The notes under the pieces: model-generated
Seen by the model: only the letters and a program-made list of their open reading frames with translations
Database searches by the model: none
Told to the model about the DNA's origin: nothing
Position numbers and translations under genes: made by a program
In this document: positions 1 to 5,606 of the stretch, piece by piece
Layout: the number at the start of each line of letters is the position of its first letter
Numbering within the stretch: position 1 is the first letter of the stretch
DNA from: an uncultured Lachnospiraceae bacterium
GTDB lineage: Bacteria; Bacillota; Clostridia; Lachnospirales; Lachnospiraceae
DNA: 7,784 bases
Reading direction: 5' to 3'
Assembly (NCBI GenBank): GCA_945788595.1
Contig: CALZMS010000035.1
Span: 1-7,784 of the forward strand

Positions 1-951
1 GATCTGGCAAAGGTTGTGGCGGCGGCTTTGTTTTATCTCGCATTTTCCTGGTATCTTCTGCTGATTCCGGGAACAAAAAACCGAGGGATGTGGCCGGACA
101 GCAAAGAGGGACTGTACTTGCTTAATGGCGTTTTTCTGGCGGGGCTTTGTATACTAACCGGTCTGGTTTATGGTTCGGAAGGCGCGGATTACCGTCGTTG
201 GCCGATATTAAGCCTTCTACAGGGAATCAGCGTGCCGGGTAAATTTCTGGAGCGGTTGGACGCCTTCTGGGCCGCGATCTGCCTGCTGGCTCTGTTGCTG
301 GCCGCAGGACTTTTGCTGGAGAAGCTATGTACATCTCTGACTGTTCTGGGCATTGGTACAGGTATCGAACGACGATGGAAATATAAGGATCTGGCAGCTT
401 TGCTTCTGCTTGCTTTGGCGGTACTTATTTATCGTTACAGCGGAGTGGAGGCTCAGGACAGGGCGTATGTCAGCACCTTTATAGCGGACCGTGAGGGAGA
501 CGGATACGTTTTCTGGTTTCCGCAGCAGGAAAAAGAGGAGACCGTCTATGCGGTTCATGCGGCGAGCTTTCAGGAAGCACTGGAGCTTTTTACGGAAAAC
601 AGCCGGAAACAGCCGGATTTTGGGCATATACGGGCTACGGTTCTGGGCGATGATCTGCTGGCAGATACAGAGCTGACCGATCAGTTGTTTACAGAACTGG
701 CGGCATGGCAGGATATGGATGAAAACAGTTATGTGTTCCGATGCAGTGATCCGCAGGCTCTGCTGTCAGCGGATACAGAAGATACAGCCTGCGGTATTTA
801 TTTGTCTGAGCTGTATGAAAACCATTTCGGTATGCAGAAAAGTCCGCTTATACTCAGAGAACTGATGACAGATTGGGAAAACAATGGACAGTATCGCAAT
901 ATTCCCAGGGTGATAGTGAAGGAGGATTCTAACGTTCTTATCAGCAAGTGA
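1..951 (+). CDS. GerAB-type germinant receptor permease fused to a GerAC-like N-terminal domain (5' end outside window)
   Basis: The frame is open from base 1, so the N-terminus lies upstream; 316 residues are visible. Residues 1-148 resemble the C-terminal half of GerAB (APC-superfamily spore germination permease). Visible are hydrophobic helices at about 5-25, 36-56, 89-107 and 130-146, and the family signature RWPILSLLQGIS (66-77) followed by FLERLD (82-87). From about residue 147 the protein resembles the N-terminal domain of GerAC: SGVEAQDRAYV (147-157), a conserved-looking FGHIRATVLGDDL (207-219), and an ending like the GerAC segment IPRVIV. GerAC is normally a separate lipoprotein of about 370-400 residues. 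Here the lipobox cysteine is absent (SGVEAQ where a GCW-like motif would be expected), and the C-terminal GerAC domain is missing. I infer an inner-spore-membrane receptor subunit with its GerAC-like domain held outside the membrane by the last helix. The other receptor genes would lie upstream. Family assignment is by motif memory; the fusion itself is read directly from the frame. Confidence 0.75.
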   Translation, partial: DLAKVVAAALFYLAFSWYLLLIPGTKNRGMWPDSKEGLYLLNGVFLAGLCILTGLVYGSEGADYRRWPILSLLQGISVPGKFLERLDAFWAAICLLALLLAAGLLLEKLCTSLTVLGIGTGIERRWKYKDLAALLLLALAVLIYRYSGVEAQDRAYVSTFIADREGDGYVFWFPQQEKEETVYAVHAASFQEALELFTENSRKQPDFGHIRATVLGDDLLADTELTDQLFTELAAWQDMDENSYVFRCSDPQALLSADTEDTACGIYLSELYENHFGMQKSPLILRELMTDWENNGQYRNIPRVIVKEDSNVLISK

Positions 952-1071
952 TTCGGGCTGTCCTGAACAGTTACAATGACTGCTGTACAGTACAGAAAAA
1001 TCGTATCGGCGAAGGTGCTGAACAGATATTAATTCTATGCTGACTATGGCTTTGACGAGGGGAGTGGACAG

Positions 1072-1098
1072 TTAGTACAACTTTTACTATTGTACTAA
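1072..1098. promoter_or_regulatory. Perfect 9-bp inverted repeat, operator-like
   Basis: TTAGTACAA (1072-1080) and TTGTACTAA (1090-1098) are exact reverse complements separated by 9 bp, so the half-site centres are about 18 bp apart. The repeat lies in the spacer between the germination gene and the DUF1934 gene, 27 bp upstream of the predicted -35 box at 1126. There is no T-run after it and the arms are AT-rich, so it is a poor terminator. It looks like a binding site for a dimeric repressor or activator. The regulator is unknown. Confidence 0.45.
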
Positions 1099-1125
1099 TG
1101 TTATACAGCCCACAGGCGCAGATAC

Positions 1126-1154
1126 TTGAAAAAAAGCCGGTGGCAGTATACAAT
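1126..1154 (+). promoter_or_regulatory. Sigma-A-type promoter for the DUF1934 gene
   Basis: TTGAAA (1126-1131) and TACAAT (1149-1154) are separated by 17 bp, each one or two bases from consensus. The expected start of transcription is near 1161, giving a leader of about 35 nt before the ATG at 1196. The gene therefore appears to have its own promoter even though it follows the germination gene in the same direction. Confidence 0.6.
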
Positions 1155-1195
1155 GACGGTTAAGACACTTACGATTATGATAAACGGAGGAGAAT

Positions 1196-1645
1196 ATGAC
1201 AGAAGAAGTACTGGTAAGAATAACCGGCATGCAGCGGACCGCAGAGCAGCCGGAGCAGAATGATGAACCTATTTCCGTTGTGACCAGTGGTCGTTTTTAC
1301 ACCGAAAACGGTCATCGGTATGTGACCTATGAAGAAATCTATGATGAAGAAGAGCTTTCCGCAGTAAATACCGTGCGTATCACGCCGGAGCTCCTTGAAG
1401 TAAAAAAGGATGGCGCAGTAAATGTGCAGATGATCTTTCAGGAGAACCGAAAGACCATCAGTATGTATGGAACTCCTTTTGGGGAGATCGAGATGGGGAT
1501 CGCTACCACCCGCTATGGATTTGATGAGACGGAGGATCGGATCCGGCTGGATGTCTGCTACGCGCTGGAAATGAACGGAGAGCATGCAGCAGATTGCGAA
1601 CTGCATATGGAAATCTTTGCAAAGGGAAGCCAGTTTACTTTGTGA
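1196..1645 (+). CDS. DUF1934 (YwiB-type) beta-barrel protein
   Basis: A 149-residue soluble protein with no signal peptide or membrane helix. The start is the ATG preceded by GGAGG at 1186-1190 with a 5-nt spacer. Family-like stretches are VTSGRFYTENGHRYVTYEE (29-47), a lysine-containing strand near 66-72, and YGTPFGEIEMGIATT (91-105). The YxTPyGeie motif is typical of DUF1934, a small calycin-like barrel of unknown ligand common in Firmicutes. In Bacillus and many Clostridia the gene (ywiB) sits next to argS, but argS is not seen here. The length matches the family (about 140-150). It has its own promoter with an inverted repeat just upstream, and ends 12 bp before the large palindrome. Function is unknown; the family call is by motif recognition. 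Confidence 0.82.
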   Translation: MTEEVLVRITGMQRTAEQPEQNDEPISVVTSGRFYTENGHRYVTYEEIYDEEELSAVNTVRITPELLEVKKDGAVNVQMIFQENRKTISMYGTPFGEIEMGIATTRYGFDETEDRIRLDVCYALEMNGEHAADCELHMEIFAKGSQFTL

Positions 1646-1657
1646 CTAAGGACGGAC

Positions 1658-1870
1658 GGTCCGCGGGTTTCCGGAGGGGTTGGGGGTATATATCCTCTGG
1701 CAAACAAGCGCAACGCTCCGACGAACTAAATGCCAACTTCGACTAATGCGCTCAAGAATGCTTTCGCGCATAAGTCTCCGTAGGCATTGGATTTCATCTT
1801 CGCTAAGGGCGCGCTTTGATTTGTTTGCCAGAGGATATATACCCCCAACCCCTCCGAAAACCCGCGGACC
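1658..1870. repeat. 213-bp near-perfect palindrome (MITE-like element or giant hairpin)
   Basis: The left arm 1658-1707 and right arm 1821-1870 are each 50 nt and reverse-complementary at 49 positions; the only mismatch is C1671 against A1857. The arms start GGTCCGCGGG and contain GGGGGTATATATCC. The 113-nt interior also folds back on itself. The element fills the space between two convergent genes, beginning 12 bp after the DUF1934 stop and ending 9 bp before the DMP19-like stop codon. I see no convincing direct repeat at its edges and no transposase. No strong T-run follows either arm, so it is not a textbook terminator, though a hairpin this size would probably hinder transcription. The two open frames that cross it (1680-1898, 1816-2031) follow from the palindrome and have no protein-like features. 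It could be a miniature inverted-repeat element, a genome-wide intergenic repeat, or a structured RNA. Confidence 0.9.
1729..1788. repeat. Inner imperfect stem of the 213-bp palindrome
   Basis: Inside the loop of the large palindrome, AATGCC (1729-1734) pairs with GGCATT (1783-1788), GACT (1741-1744) with AGTC (1773-1776), and ATGCGC (1746-1751) with GCGCAT (1766-1771), leaving a 14-nt terminal loop at 1752-1765. Further out, AAGCGC (1706-1711) can pair with GCGCTT (1811-1816). The pairs are nested, so the entire element can fold as one long interrupted hairpin. This suggests selection on, or inheritance of, the whole folded unit rather than just two terminal repeats. Confidence 0.75.
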
Positions 1871-1879
1871 TGTATCTTG

Positions 1880-2422
1880 TTATAGTGAAAAATCCTGAAT
1901 GTGCAGGCGCGCGTAGGCTGACAGGAGCTGTTCCAGCTGGATGTTTTCTTCTAATTGATAGAAAGCATCATCGAATTCGTCGAAAGGATATCTTTCGGAT
2001 TGGGCTTCAAAGTCATCTACGTTTTCGATGATAAAAGAATCCAGATCGGTCAGATCAATATGGTGGCCGCTGACAAATCTGTGCAAAAGCTCAGAATAGG
2101 AATCCGCGCCAATGGCTGTCAGTGCATCCAGAATATAGGGTGCTGTCAGGCGGCTTGAATTCACAAAATACTGGCACAGCCCTCCATTATTGATTTCCAT
2201 TGAAAAATAATTCACAACATAGAATATTAATTTGGCACCTCTGAATTTTTTTATGACCTCTTCCACCTCCAGATCCTGTTCCTCATACAGTAGCCTGTCG
2301 GAAATGGCATCATACAGATCCTCATCATTTAAAGTCAACAGTTCATCAGTCGACATTGCAATAAATTTTTTTGTTTTCTTCTTTTCATCTCGTATCATTT
2401 TCAATAAACCGAATAATCCCAT
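1880..2422 (-). CDS. DMP19-like protein (DUF4375)
   Basis: A 180-residue acidic soluble protein. An in-frame ATG lies eight codons upstream, at 2446, but the ATG at 2422 is preferred: a purine-rich GGGGAGAGG lies 7 nt before it, and that stretch would be coding if the upstream ATG were used. The N-terminus is basic (DEKKKTKK, 12-19). The core motif EINNGGLCQYFVNSS (76-90) matches the E-x-NNGGxxQyxxN signature of the DMP19/DUF4375 family, followed by a helix with ALTAIGA (100-106). The C-terminal part is rich in Asp and Glu, including DDFEA and FDEFDDAF (136-154). Neisseria DMP19 is a DNA-mimic protein that antagonises a transcription repressor; many family members have no known role, and mimicry here is only possible, not shown. 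The gene stands alone, convergent with DUF1934 across the palindrome. Such proteins are sometimes found among polymorphic-toxin immunity genes, but no toxin is visible here. Confidence 0.75.
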   Translation of the reverse strand: MGLFGLLKMIRDEKKKTKKFIAMSTDELLTLNDEDLYDAISDRLLYEEQDLEVEEVIKKFRGAKLIFYVVNYFSMEINNGGLCQYFVNSSRLTAPYILDALTAIGADSYSELLHRFVSGHHIDLTDLDSFIIENVDDFEAQSERYPFDEFDDAFYQLEENIQLEQLLSAYARLHIQDFSL

Positions 2423-2491
2423 AACATTACCTCTCCCCTTGTGCATAAAATTTACCAGATAAGTAAAAATAATATAGAATCTGTTTTGGGC

Positions 2492-2520
2492 ATTATATCG
2501 TATCTGCTAATGTCCGGAAA
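2492..2520 (-). promoter_or_regulatory. Weak promoter candidate for the DMP19-like gene
   Basis: On the minus strand a perfect TATAAT (complement of 2492-2497) lies 17 bp downstream of a poor -35 hexamer, TTTCCG (complement of 2515-2520, three of six matches). Transcription would begin near 2485, giving a leader of about 63 nt. Only the -10 box is convincing. Confidence 0.35.
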
Positions 2521-2573
2521 GCATTTCTGCATTATTTTCATGACAGAGACAGATCCATTGGTTTCCAAAATGT

Positions 2574-2585
2574 CTGAATATTCAG
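2574..2585. repeat. 12-bp perfect palindrome
   Basis: CTGAATATTCAG is self-complementary over all 12 bases. It lies in the divergent spacer, about 85 bp upstream of the citrate synthase -35 box and behind the weak promoter of the DMP19-like gene. It could be a dimeric regulator site, but a single 12-bp AT-rich palindrome may also occur by chance. Confidence 0.35.
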
Positions 2586-2670
2586 CAGTTCTCCGTGTCG
2601 GAAGCCCGCCAACCGTCCGTACTATATAATAAACCAATTGTGACGTAAATGTGAAAAAAACCTAAAGCAT

Positions 2671-2700
2671 TTGACACCCCATTTTCCCACCCCGTATAAT
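2671..2700 (+). promoter_or_regulatory. Strong sigma-A promoter for citrate synthase
   Basis: A perfect TTGACA (2671-2676) and a perfect TATAAT (2695-2700) are separated by 18 bp. Transcription should start near 2707, giving a short leader of about 33 nt. Two TGTGA pentamers spaced 11 bp apart (2639-2643 and 2650-2654) lie just upstream on the same face of the helix; any regulatory meaning is speculative. No clear CcpA cre site was seen. Confidence 0.8.
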
Positions 2701-2739
2701 AACTTTACATAACATAGATAGAGAAAAAGGAGGACATGC

Positions 2740-4074
2740 ATGGGATTTGAAGAAAAGCTGACATGTTACGCAAAAAAGATGGCCCCTGTCTGCAGGGAGA
2801 ACGACAGTATATCCGACGAACTGTTCACAAAGTACGGTGTTTACCGCGGACTCAGAGATCTGAACGGTAAAGGTGTAATCACAGGCCTGACCAACATATC
2901 CAAAATCGTTTCCATGAAAGAAGAAGACGGAAAAAGAATACCCTGCGACGGCGAACTGTGGTACCGTGGCTACCAGGTAAAAGACCTGATCGACTCCTAC
3001 GGAAGACAGCGTTTCGGATACGAACGGACAGCTTTCCTTCTATTGTTTGGCAGACTTCCGGAGGAAGATGAATTTGCAGAATTTTTAAAGACACTGGCCC
3101 ATTGCCGGGATCTGCCCACCAATTTTGTCCGGGACGTGATCATGAAAGCCCCGTCAAAAGATATCATGAACTCCATGACAAGAAGCATCCTGACACTGGC
3201 ATCCTACGACAGCAATGTTTCCGATATCTCCGTGGAAAATGTGCTTCGCCAGTGCCTCCAGCTGATCGCCGTATTTCCACTGCTGGCAGTGTACGGTTAT
3301 CATGCCTATAATCATTACGATCAGGGAGAGAGCATGTATATCCACCGGCCGGATCCGGGGCTTTCCACTGCGGAAAATCTTCTGATGATGCTTCGTCCGG
3401 ACCGTTCTTTCACAGAACTGGAGGCTCAGGTACTGGACGTGGCTCTGATCCTTCATATGGAGCATGGCGGCGGCAACAACTCTACATTCACCACCCGAGT
3501 GGTGACCTCTTCCGGATCAGATACGTATTCCGCCATCGGCGCGGCCATGTCCTCTCTGAAAGGACCAAAACACGGCGGCGCAAACCTGAAAGTCATGGAA
3601 ATGATGAAAAACATTCGGGAAAACGTGGAAGATATCGGCGATGACGGACAGGTGGAGCAGTATCTTCAGCGGATGCTGGACAAAGAAGTATTTGATCAGC
3701 AGGGACTGATCTATGGCATGGGACATGCAGTGTACTCCCTGTCTGATCCCAGAGAGAGGATCTTTAAAGGCTTCGTGGAGCGTCTGGCTGAGGAAAAGGG
3801 CGAACAGCAGAGCATGCATCTTTACAATGCCATTGAAAACATTGCGCCCCGCCTGATTGCAGGTAAGAGAAAAATTTTCAAGGGCGTCAGCCCGAACGTG
3901 GACTTTTACAGCGGGTTTGTTTATGATATGCTTGGTATACCGCTGGAGCTATATACACCGCTGTTTGCCATAGCCCGCATCAGCGGCTGGAGCGCCCACA
4001 GGCTGGAGGAACTGATCGGTATGAGCAAGATCATCCGTCCGGCATATTTAAGTGTGATGAAAGAGAGACGATAG
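2740..4074 (+). CDS. gltA: Citrate synthase (citrate/2-methylcitrate synthase family)
   Basis: A 444-residue cytosolic enzyme that condenses acetyl-CoA with oxaloacetate to give citrate; in anaerobic Clostridia this usually feeds 2-oxoglutarate and glutamate synthesis. The start ATG at 2740 has AAGGAGG at 2727-2733, 6 nt upstream; an ATG at 2736 is out of frame. All catalytic regions are visible: His242 in MEHGGGNNSTFTTR, His278 in GPKHGGAN, His329 with Arg338 in GMGHAVYSLSDPR, Asp388 in NVDFYSG, Arg412 in FAIARISGW, and Arg433 near the C-terminus. About 45 residues precede the first core strands, as in other clostridial members of the family. It has its own strong promoter. No aconitase or isocitrate dehydrogenase gene follows, although these often accompany it. 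The next gene starts 9 bp after the stop. Use of propionyl-CoA (2-methylcitrate synthase) cannot be excluded by sequence, but no prp gene is present. Confidence 0.95.
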   Translation: MGFEEKLTCYAKKMAPVCRENDSISDELFTKYGVYRGLRDLNGKGVITGLTNISKIVSMKEEDGKRIPCDGELWYRGYQVKDLIDSYGRQRFGYERTAFLLLFGRLPEEDEFAEFLKTLAHCRDLPTNFVRDVIMKAPSKDIMNSMTRSILTLASYDSNVSDISVENVLRQCLQLIAVFPLLAVYGYHAYNHYDQGESMYIHRPDPGLSTAENLLMMLRPDRSFTELEAQVLDVALILHMEHGGGNNSTFTTRVVTSSGSDTYSAIGAAMSSLKGPKHGGANLKVMEMMKNIRENVEDIGDDGQVEQYLQRMLDKEVFDQQGLIYGMGHAVYSLSDPRERIFKGFVERLAEEKGEQQSMHLYNAIENIAPRLIAGKRKIFKGVSPNVDFYSGFVYDMLGIPLELYTPLFAIARISGWSAHRLEELIGMSKIIRPAYLSVMKERR

Positions 4075-4083
4075 GAATAGTCT

Positions 4084-5589
4084 ATGGATGCTAAGCAAAG
4101 AAAACTGGACAGAAGAAAGACTATCATCGTGTACGTGATTTTCCTGGTGATGGCAGCTGTTCTTGGCTTTTTCAGGCCCGTCGGCAATGTGGATGAGCTG
4201 TGGAATTTTACCTTCGGCAACAATATGGCCATGGGCCTGGTCCCTTACCAGGATTTCAATCTGCTGCAGACACCCCTGTTTGCCATGATCCATGGCCTTT
4301 TTCTGACTGTGTTTGGCCGGGAGCTGCTTGTGACCCGTATGCTGGGAGCGCTTCTGTTTTCTGGAATCTGTTTTCTTCTGTATAAATTTTCCCGGCGGAT
4401 GGGAGCGGATGGCCTTCTTTGCGGTGCGTTGCCTCTGGCCTTTCTGGTGTGCTTTGATTATAACGTGTTTTATGAGTACAGCTGTACGATCCTGTTTGTA
4501 CAGCTGATCTGTATGTATGTGGACTGCAGCGTGTTTTGGGAAAATGCGGACAAAACGTCATGGTTTACAGCCCGGACGCAGGTTCTGTGCGGCATAGCGT
4601 CGGGAGTTGGGATCATGTGCAAACAGACCTTTGGAGGATTTGTGGCGCTGGCCTCCTGGATCTGCGTACTGATTGTGTGCAGGTACTACCGGGTGGACAG
4701 AAAACGAACGGGAAAACTCCTGTTTTTCCGTCTTCTGGGATCATCCCTTCCCTGCTTTTTTGTCCTGTTTTACCTGGTGGGGACAGGAAGCTTTGATGAT
4801 CTGGTAGATATGTGTCTGCGGGGCATCTCCACTTTTTCCAGCCATTTGACTATGTGGGAATATATGGCGGAGAAAAGAGAATATCTGTTTACAGCTATTG
4901 GATTTTTGCTGGCTATGGCAGTGGGAATCATCTATACCATTTATTACCGCAGAGAAAAGAGAGGCAGGGTGGGCCTTCTGGTGCTGGTATACAGTATCCT
5001 TGGCTGTATCAATCTGTATCCGCTCTGTAATACGTATCATATCCTGACCTGTCTGTTTCCGTTTCTGGTGCTGGTGGTACCGCTGCTTGGACGGATTGGA
5101 AGAAACAGATGGCTCAGGCTTCCCTGCCTTCTGGCCATGGCAGTCGGCGCAGGGTATATTCTTTTTTGGACACCCCGCGACACCTTAAAAAGCAGTACAC
5201 TGCTGACGGATATAGAGCATTTCCACGGTATCTTTATTGATAAAGATGAAGAAGCGGATTACCGCCTGGTAGTGGAAGAAATCCGCGACCGGAAGGAAAA
5301 TGGATTTGACGTGTATATTCTGGATAATCAGGCTGTGCAGTACCTGATTCCTTCGGATATCTACCATAAATATCTGGACATGTTTCTGGTGGGAAATCTC
5401 GGTACGAAGACACCGGAGGAATGCCTGGAGGACAGCCTGCTGTCTTCAGATCAGGTTATGTATCTGATACCGTCGGATTTTCAAGGACAGTATCAGTACC
5501 CGCGAACAGAGGTGGAAGAGTTTGTCCGGGATAAATTGAATTATGCTCAGACGGTAGGGCATTTCGACTGTTATCTTCCGGGAAATTGA
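4084..5589 (+). CDS. Multipass membrane protein, GT-C/family 39-like glycosyltransferase
   Basis: A 501-residue integral membrane protein with about ten hydrophobic segments: roughly 13-30, 60-78, 81-102, 111-128, 131-150, 166-198 (one or two helices), 214-232, 268-287, 297-335 (two helices) and 345-362. A hydrophilic C-terminal domain of about 135 residues follows. After helix 1 comes VDELWNF (36-42), then GLVPYQDFNLLQTPLF (51-66) and VTRMLGALL (83-91). This order, an acidic DE pair in the first outer loop followed by G-x-x-PYxD and a helix with TR, is typical of GT-C glycosyltransferases of the PMT/ArnT type, which use polyprenyl-phosphate sugars. Donor and acceptor are unknown. The ribosome site AGGAA overlaps the citrate synthase stop codon (4072-4077), 6 nt before the ATG, so the two are very likely co-transcribed and perhaps translationally coupled. 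The C-terminal domain repeats YLIPSD (420-425 and 460-465). Family is inferred; many databases would call it hypothetical. Confidence 0.7.
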   Translation: MDAKQRKLDRRKTIIVYVIFLVMAAVLGFFRPVGNVDELWNFTFGNNMAMGLVPYQDFNLLQTPLFAMIHGLFLTVFGRELLVTRMLGALLFSGICFLLYKFSRRMGADGLLCGALPLAFLVCFDYNVFYEYSCTILFVQLICMYVDCSVFWENADKTSWFTARTQVLCGIASGVGIMCKQTFGGFVALASWICVLIVCRYYRVDRKRTGKLLFFRLLGSSLPCFFVLFYLVGTGSFDDLVDMCLRGISTFSSHLTMWEYMAEKREYLFTAIGFLLAMAVGIIYTIYYRREKRGRVGLLVLVYSILGCINLYPLCNTYHILTCLFPFLVLVVPLLGRIGRNRWLRLPCLLAMAVGAGYILFWTPRDTLKSSTLLTDIEHFHGIFIDKDEEADYRLVVEEIRDRKENGFDVYILDNQAVQYLIPSDIYHKYLDMFLVGNLGTKTPEECLEDSLLSSDQVMYLIPSDFQGQYQYPRTEVEEFVRDKLNYAQTVGHFDCYLPGN

Positions 5590-5606
5590 ATTTAGCCGTA
5601 GCAGGC

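Larger units (their letters stand above)
2423..2739. other. 317-bp intergenic region between divergent genes
   Basis: This spacer carries the upstream regions of the DMP19-like gene (minus strand) and citrate synthase (plus strand). It contains a strong plus-strand promoter at 2671-2700, a weak minus-strand promoter candidate at 2492-2520, a 12-bp palindrome at 2574-2585, and an 8-bp inverted repeat ATTGGTTT/AAACCAAT around 2557-2638. A minus-strand frame of 61 codons starting at a TTG (2452-2637) has no good ribosome site and no recognised motif; I do not call it a gene, though a decayed coding fragment cannot be excluded. No tRNA or recognisable riboswitch was seen. Confidence 0.6.

Noticed and set aside
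951..1053. Frameshift continuing the GerAC part after the stop at 951
   Set aside because: The alternative frame is open for about 30 codons, but its residues do not resemble the GerAC C-terminal domain.
1052..1081. TTGACG as a -35 box for a second promoter overlapping the inverted repeat
   Set aside because: No acceptable -10 box is found 16-18 bp downstream.
1646..1880. The 213-bp palindrome as an ordinary rho-independent terminator
   Set aside because: The stem is far too long, the loop is over 100 nt with its own pairing, and no clear T-run follows either arm.
1680..2031. Two plus-strand open frames of 71-72 codons crossing the palindrome and the DMP19-like gene
   Set aside because: They lie in the palindrome or opposite a better-supported gene, lack ribosome sites and have no protein-like composition.
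2423..2446. Upstream ATG at 2446 as the start of the DMP19-like gene
   Set aside because: The best ribosome site (GGGGAGAGG) sits between this ATG and the one at 2422, at the right distance for the latter.
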